Shown here: positions 49,401 through 58,400 of the stretch, one piece after another
How the letters are laid out: each line of letters begins with the position of its first letter
Numbering within the stretch: the first letter of the stretch is position 1
Assembly: GCA_032209605.1 (NCBI GenBank)
Contig: JASFXZ010000001.1
Coordinates: 30,012,619 to 30,076,618 of the forward strand
Source of the DNA: Mactromeris polynyma
Taxonomy: Eukaryota; Mollusca; Bivalvia; Venerida; Mactridae
Length of the DNA: 64,000 nucleotides
Reading direction: 5' to 3'
Translations under genes and position numbers: made by a program
The notes under the pieces: generated by a model
Database searches by the model: none
Seen by the model: the letters and a program-made list of their open reading frames with translations, nothing else
Told to the model about the DNA's origin: nothing

Positions 49401-52400
49401 GTAAAAAAACTTGCGATTTGTAAATGAAGAAGCTGTACAACTAGATTGGGTGAACAGCAATGAGTTTGTTGACGCTTCATCTCGAACCGATGTAGTCATT
49501 GCCGCCTACAACACGGCACAGGCACGTCTGAAAATCAGTTGTCAGAAGCCTCATGGAAAAAGAGTACTGTATTGTGATACAGATTCAGTTGTGTTACAAC
49601 ATGTACATCAGAATGGGAATTGTCATCGGGCGACTATTTAGGGGATCTTACGGATGAGGCACCAGATAACACAATTACGCATTTCGTTACGGGAGGAAGA
49701 ATTACGCGTATAAACTTTCTCGTACAAACAAAAAAGGGCAAACATTCATTTGCACATGGACTCATTTTGAACTTTAAGAATGATTTTGGCATCCATTTTG
49801 ATATTGTAAAGAAAATGGCCACATGCAGAACAAAAGTGGAACCAATTACGGTTGTCGATAAAACCAAAATTGAACGAAACCCAGAGACATGCAAAATTCT
49901 TACGAAAACTGAAACCAAGGACTATAAAATTGTATTTTACAAACGTATCATCATGGACAATTTTCAGACTGTACCGTATGGAACGTATATAGTAGGCATA
50001 TGCTGTTCGCTATCTCAAGAGATACGTAGATATTATGATTATGTTTGTATTTAGTCATCTACAAGTAATATGAACATGCATTGCATTTTAACCTGCCTAT
50101 TTTTACTTGTGTAGATAGTTTACAGTATAATATGTAATTTTATTTTCATATTTATTATGAATATGTTGTATATACATGTAATTAACTGTCTGTAAATAAA
50201 AGTACAAAAAACATGTTTGGTATCTTGTACTGTGCTTGGATTATTCCTCAACTTCATTCGGAATGCCTTGGACAACTCATTTTACTGCCTTACATGGTGA
50301 AACAAAAACACACGAGAAACAAACCACATGTATACTGAAGAGATTGAATTTACATCATTTGGCGGGCTATACAAAACGTCTGCTGCGCTGACCGCATTGG
50401 GCCGATTTAACCCGGTTACGCTCGAGCGGTTCTGAAAATTTACACATTCCAAGATGGCGGATTTACTATGGCACATGTAGGGGGGTCATTGGGTGCGTTG
50501 TGGTCTGTCCTCCCAGGCTTGACGTCTTTAATCATCGAATTAGAATCTAATCGTACCACATAGAGGCATATGAATTGTAACTTGGACTGCATTCCTTCAA
50601 TTTTAATCAATTGCTTCATCGATTCAATCAATAACTCGTTCATTTCGATCAATTATTTCTTGATATAATTACACCAGTCCTTTAATTAAATAAATTATTA
50701 TTTTTATTCAATCAATTATTCCGTGAATTTAATTATCATTATTCCACCAGTAAATCAACCATGCAATATCTTACCTTCACAGAACAAGCCATTTGCTATG
50801 TAACCAGGAGTGCATTCGCAAATGAAATATCCAAGCTGGTTAATACATACAAACTGTGTCGGACATGTTTCATTGCTTATCAAACATTCGTCTATGTCTG
50901 TAGAACACGTGTCATCTATCCAACCAGGTTTACAATTACAAGCACCAGTATACATATCACAGACATCTGTACCATGTTCATGACAATCACATTGCGTACA
51001 CTTTGGACCATAGAAACCCCTTTCACATTCTGAATTCCAGCAAACATAATTGTATATCTGTCAAATATTAATGCCACATACTTATTATAAATGTTTGCTT
51101 TGTACTGACAATTCTACGCTCTTGTGCCTATTCTGATAATTAGCCTCCGCTTTGAAACTCTAGCATAACAGGCATTTTCTATTTTTTTACCACCAAAAGG
51201 ACAAGCGCCCAAAGCCAATCTGTAAGCCACTTGGAATAAATAGCTGGTGTCAAATAAAATAAAGATTATTATACATAAAAACATTGCCGCTACCACAACT
51301 ACGACGGGTACGAGGTGTGTCCGACAATACGCATCATTTACTGAAAATTATGACGTCATACGCCGTAGCGTTTGTTGATGGCAGTCTGTTTTGCTTAGCA
51401 CCTGCTCTATTAAAATGTCTTCTTTTGACGTTAATGAGCAACGAACAATTATTAAACTGTGCGTATTGTTAAAACAAGTCGCAAATGGAGACAGTGAAAT
51501 GCTAAAAGACGCAACCGGGAGGAACACGTTAACATGACCACAGTTTACAAGGGGTATGGGCAATTCACGAAGGGATTGGTCAGCACAAAGGACCAGGAGC
51601 GGCCCGGCCGTCCAAAAAAAAAGTGTTAACCGCGCCGTCATTGAATCCATTAATAGTGTCATCGAGACTGACCGACGTGTCAGCGTGCGCAGCATTGCAG
51701 ATACAGTGTGAGCTAGTAAGACAGTCGTACATACCGTTCTGACAGATACGTTTAGAATGAGGAAAGTGGCTGCAAGATGGGTCCCTCGCCTTGTATCTGA
51801 AAATGACCGGGAACGCCGCGTCGGGGATTCGTAAATTTCATCCATTGTTACAGAGCATGATTTGAAAGAACCCCCCCCCCCCACAGAAGGCGCGTGTGGG
51901 CAAGTCAGCTGCTCGCGCCATGTTCATCATGTTTATGGACAGTTTCGGCATGTTGCTTGTCCATGCAGTCCCCCAGGATCAAACGATCAACTGCGAACAT
52001 TATTCAAAGGTAATTTTACGAGATAATTATTTCATAACTTTAGTAGATCTACAGTAGCTCTATATAAAGTTTATATGAAATATACCTCTTTCAATAGGAT
52101 ATTTTTGTTGTATAACATTATAAAAGTTAAATAATTTGCAGAAACTCGCCACTTTAAAATTTAATTCAACGCTGTGATCTTGTGAGGGCCAATAGGAAGA
52201 AGCGTCCCGGGACTGAGATTGAAGATCTTATACTACACCAGGACAATGCCCCGCCACACGTCTCCCGCTCCACACTAACGGACATCGATTTCCTCGGTTT
52301 TGAGCGAATTCCGCACTCTCCATATTCCCTGGACACAGCTCCAGTGGAGTTTGCAGTATTTCAGACCATTAAGATGGAGTTACGCGGCACAAGGCCTACG

Positions 52401-55400
52401 ACCCGTGAGGAACTTATCAGATATGTTCAGCCAGTTGTGCGGACTTTTCCACGAGACTGGTATATTCGAGTGTTTGACGACTGGGTGAATAGACATGAAC
52501 AGATGATTTCTCACCGTGGTGTGTACTTACGTCACGTTTTTGACGTAAACTGCCCCGATATTGTAGCACTGTGTTGTTTCTGTGATGTCTTAGATGTACT
52601 CTTTATAGTTAAAATGTGACGTTTTTTTCATATAAATGCAATTAAACATTGAATATTGCAATTATGTAAAAATAAATAATATTTGACTTTTAATCTAGGC
52701 GTTATTTAAGTTTTACGCGTATTTTGCGGACAAACCTCGTACTTTAATTATAATTATCCACTTTAATTCAATAAAAATAATAATATTCAGTGATGCTCTC
52801 ATGTTGATCATGTTTAGGACTAAAATTACAGATGAATGGTAGTCGATGGGTGAAGCGCTTAACTACTGATCCGAAGGTCGTGAGTTCTCAACGCGCCTTG
52901 AGCAAGGCTGAGCCAAAATGTTTGCAATCCCTGAATATGGCGTGAGTACTGGTTAATAACCCAGGAAGCATTCATCGATTGTGAGTTTTACAAGCAGTAA
53001 ACTTGTTTCGTAATCGATGTAAAATGAATAAGTTTAAACGGAGATAGGACATAACTTATTATAGCTATAATCTTACCAGTGCACATATCCATTCCAGTTT
53101 GAAGGTACCCATGTCTACACTTGCATATATTGTCTATACAAACAGCGTTTGCAACAGCCGCACAAATGTCATCAGAGGTGCAGGATTCATTCAGCAGCGC
53201 TGCAATAAATGCCACAATATTATTACAATAATTTTGAAGAGATTTTAATAATTGCTTTTGACAACGTCATGGTATATACTTTGAAAAAAGTATATAGAGG
53301 ATATTTGTTGATTTCGATGGAAGATCGAATTTTATTTCACGAGTGGTCAAAAGAAATATATATTTTCACGAGTGGCGTAGCCACGAGTGAAAATATATTT
53401 TTCTTTTGACCACGAGTGAAATAAACTCGATCTTCCATCGAAATCAACTAATATTCTTTTTATTTTATGCTTTTTTAAAGAATTAAACATTATTTTGGCG
53501 TAGCAATATTCATTGCACATCGATAAATGATCAAAGTGCGACGCCATGTTGGAAATGAAATTGACAACACGTAAAGATGGAAATAACTTGTTAACAAAGA
53601 ACTTTGAAATTTGGAGAACGCTTTTAAACAGTCTGTAGTAACTGACGAGTTTTGCACATGCATAACCGTCACTGTCACTGTCAGAGATGACACGAACTGT
53701 CTTGAATGGGTCTGGCGAGAGGGGTTTCTTCGCGTGGCTACGCTTCATCAGATACAGAATACCTCAGCCTGCTCAGGTTGTGTACATTCGAATTGTTCAG
53801 CATTTGGGAGAGTCCCATTGATCTAGATTCCGTGTGGTTGAAATTGACGTTTCCTTGAAAATAGCTGTGCCATGTTAACTAGAGCTATACTGTTAAATGT
53901 TGCAGACGAAAAATAAAGTAGCTTTAGTTTTCGACGTTACAGGCACTTAAATCAAAATACCCGCATGGCAAGATATTGCTATGTAAATAAATAGATATAA
54001 AAACACATTTATTTGTTCGAAATTATGTGAAATACAAGCGGAAAACAACCGCATCTTACTTCAAAATGTCAACAAATATACCGGATGATGACGTCATGGT
54101 TTTCTAGTACATTTACAAAAGAGGTCATTTTGTGATTTATTCTCATTTCAATACAAAGGGAGGCAATTCAATTTAGTTGGGGTTACAAGTGGGGTAAAAA
54201 GTAGTCCCGAAAATCGGAACAGTGAAAAATATCAAAATGTTATTTTTATTCCACTGATAAATCTCTATAAACCACTGGAAAGCATAAAATAAACACTGGT
54301 TGTTTCACATTCTTACACAGAAGTGATGTAACCTGGTTAACCCTCATGTGCGTATCGAACATATTTCAGGTAATATTGAATATAAAAAAATGTTATTCAT
54401 CTTCAAATATAAAATGGATTGAAAAAGTGAAAACGAAATAGAAACGTCGGGAATTGTCATGCTATAATTATCTTGAATAATTGTATTCATACAACAATTA
54501 GTGTTATAATGACAAAATAACTGCTCCGGAGCAGTGTCTTTTACGTCAGTGACATATTGTAAATATTCTTTGTTAACACGTAATGTATGAGTATATAATT
54601 ACAATGCTGCCCCAAAGGAACAAATAACATTTTTTATATTTTATTTCCTCAGATGAGCTAGTTACCATTTGTTGTTATACTCCTCGTGAGCACGTTTTGT
54701 GTCAATATTGAGGAGCCTTTGTAATATTTTGTGTTATTTGTGGTTTCTTATGACTTCAGAAATATTTATCTTAGTGTATGTGCATTCTAAACAAATATTA
54801 TTTGGTAATCTTTTATTATTAAAACATGTAGGCTATTTTCCTCCGTCTTGAGGAACTTCATGACCCATTTCACGAAAATGATCAAGTACGGTAATTTGCC
54901 TATGATCGTACCTATGTTAAGTAGATAGTTTTAAGTAAACTTGACAAAAATGTCGTGATTACTTATTCGCATTTAAGACTTGTGATGCAAAGTACCAAAA
55001 CGTGATGGCAAGATAAATATGCCATTTAACCTCTTAATTGTGCACTGTGTTTTAACTAATTTACAGCTAGGTACAATAACAGACAATTGTTTTGTAAATC
55101 ATTTAGTAAATTATTTACATGAAACTGGGATAGTTGTTACTTACGATACTGTGTATTATATTACTTACAAATGCAGTTAACACCACGTATGTTATCACAT
55201 CTTGGCTGATACATATTTACTTCTGTGATTGTACATTGGTTCAAGTTGGTTTCATCTCCCTTGCAAGATATATATTTTACATCAAGCCAACTAATGTACA
55301 CATCAACATAATAACCCAACCGTGGGGTGTGGCTCAATGCTCGTCTAAAATATAAGAAGATATAACATCATGGCTCACGTTCCACCAGTGACATTAGAAT

Positions 55401-58400
55401 TGCTACAGCAGCAGCAGGTCGAATACATAATGTTCACACACCGAAGGTGAAATGGAAAGCCTGCGGCGCACTTAATTTTATACAGTCCGTGCTGATAGAC
55501 AAGACTACGTACGGCGTCGTGCGTCTGTCGTGCGTTGATGTGCGTCATCGTATCTTCATGACGTACAACGACGCACGTCAACGCACGACTGACACAAGAC
55601 GACGCAGGTCAACGCACGACTGACGCACGACGACGTACGTCATCACACGACAGTTGCTTCACAGATTGTCGTACGACTATCTTTTGCCAGGTCCAGCGTC
55701 GTCGCAGGACCAACGCAAGACTCTCTCTCAACACTACATTTGTCGTGGCAAGTCCTGTTCCTGAAAAACTGTCTAAAACCGAAGAGTCCTACGACTGCAA
55801 AGTCGTTCGTCTCAGTGAGACTGGGGCTTTAATAAAATGATCTGTCAGCAGAGAAAGCCCACTTTATATAGGGGTCGGTCTAACCCTGCATTTGTCGGAC
55901 GTTAGTCTTGCGTCTTCTTAAGACAGTCTTACGACAACGCAAGACTGGTAGAACTAGACATACGTCGACGCAGGACATCTGTCCTACGTTCACGCGCGAC
56001 AACGCAGGACATGTCCTACGACGACGTACGACAATCTCTCCCAACTAGTTAAGGCAACCCAATAATTGACATAAGTTGTCGGACGTACGTGAACGCAAGA
56101 CTATGTAGGATTGGAAAGTCGAGTCTAAAGGTTTTTTAACATGTTAAAAAACCAGCTACGACAGCTTTTTAGTCCTGCGTCGACGTACAACTCTCATAGA
56201 CGTCGCAGGACTCGGCCTGTTTTTCCATTCGTAGACCTGTCTAATACCTGTATTAAGTGCAGTGTGACTGGGGCTTAACAAAGGTACAGTTATTTAAGAC
56301 GAACAAGTACAAATTGTAATCAACACAGAGTATCTTTTTCTTTCTGAAATGGGGCTTTTCCACGGCGTTCACTGTAACAACTTAATCTGTCTTATAAGTC
56401 ACACAAACAGTAGGGCTTATAGTGACTGTACCAGCTATGAGGAAGATACAAGTAGCGTCTTCTAGCAATGTTTTGAGTACATGTGTAAATGGGCACGTGA
56501 TAAGAACCACCGACATTCCGTGAGTTCGATTCGTAAGTGGGATTCGAACCCAAAACGATGAGAGGCATGTGAATTAATGTCAGCACTTTTACAACTTGCC
56601 ATTGGTTGGCCCCTTCATGTTATTCATTTCAATAGGACTTACTGATATCCTAACGTACGACATATTGCTAAGTCAATCATTGGTGTAGGAAGTATTTGAT
56701 ATCCGGGATATCCACATAATAGTCCCCAACGACCATCCATTTTAATGTTGACAGTACCATTGTTAGGTCCTTCGCCGTCTGTGAGTCGCAAATCGCTGAA
56801 TACTTGTGCTGTGAATGTATTAATAATCATAACAGGACCAACGGTCACAACAGTATGACGCCGTAAACTACTGCTTGTTTCATTTTCATGCAAGTTGAAC
56901 AAAATGAAGGTTGTTTTATTATGCTCTCATTTTTAATTTAGAAAGATATGGTAAACTGTATGTCAGCATATTTACCAAAACAATGAACCCCTGATGCGTA
57001 GTATGTTTCATCGGGGGAGGAGAATGGATACTGTGTGCATTCCTTTATTGATGTTTCATTACCTACACATGAAAGAGTGCCTAACAAGGGAAAACCATTA
57101 TACGCAAACCGTTCCACAGCAAATCCTGTAAATCTGAAGAGAAATGGACAAAAGTAAGTACAATGCAAGCTTTCCAGAGCAGCTGATAATCAACAACATC
57201 TCCTCGCTCATTATCAGGTGTCCCAATGAAGTTTGCTTTTTATGTAACCTTTGAATGGCAACAACCCTTCCTTAACACATGGAATTTGCATCTCCAAAAG
57301 ATAGTTGCATTAAAAGTTTGCACTACACTCGGCTGGAATAAGGTGTCGCATAGGGTGACACTAAGCAACAAGACATGTCTTTCAACTTGGATGACCTACA
57401 TGTATAAGAATGCAAACGCGTAGTTAAACAGATAAATACATGCGAGAAAAAGACATACTCAATACGCGTACGGTATTGCGATAACGTTAGGTTTTGATAT
57501 GATTTTTCAGTCGTGCCGGTGCCGTTTCATACTGGATTGAAACCAATGTATAGCCCAATAGCAAATATAAATGGTTTACATATTCAGTTATTGAAAAGGG
57601 AAACATTTTGGTGATGAATGTAATAAATAATTATACATATTTGTTTCTGTTTTAAAAATCTTGCTATACATACTGTCTTATATTTTAAGAAATAAATTAA
57701 ATGCGTTGGTCAAGACAGGCACCAATTGTACTGTACATTTAATACAGCAATGATCTGTAATCTTGCAATCGTTCCATTGATTTATTGATATCCACATCAC
57801 GTGTTTGATTGCTTCATGAAACTCCTGTCGATTTATAACCTAATCATATGTTTCAAACACCTTTAAATTTTGCGAGTTAAATCCGCCGCTATATACAAAC
57901 CTAGCTACCGAAGTGTTCCATTAATTTACCGATAAGCTACTTCAATAAGTTGCCTTTGCAAGTCATTCAGTTGTTTAGCTATGTAACGAATAGTTGGTTA
58001 CATCCCTAAATAGTATGGATGCTTGTTTCTTACATGTCGACACTTTAAATCGTTTGCGGAGAGTAGAAACGTGGTTATAATTTCTAATTCGTTTATGTAT
58101 TATCACCCGCAGCAATTGATTGACACCAAATTGTCGTCTTTTCGTGTGTTTGATGAATATTTAATAAAATTAACCAGGCAATTTTAACAACGGTGGCTAA
58201 TGTTATCTTGTCGTTGTTGTTAATTCCAGCTGCATATAATAACGTATATATACCTGTGTAAAATACTAAACAAATACTGTGTCAAGCAGCATACCTTATG
58301 AATCATAATCGTGTGGTTTAGTATAATAACAATGTTACAAAGTATTTTATTTTAATGTTTAATTTGAAATAAACTTTACCCAAATCCTAATATTTTGCAT

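Noticed and set aside
51114..51296. Minus-strand 60-codon frame with a hydrophobic start, considered as a receptor transmembrane exon
   Set aside because: The transmembrane exon is at 33872-34153 with matching phase; this frame lacks good splice borders and abuts the mariner.
53347..53748. 133-codon minus-strand frame over the palindrome
   Set aside because: The palindrome accounts for part of the frame; the remainder has no recognised motif.
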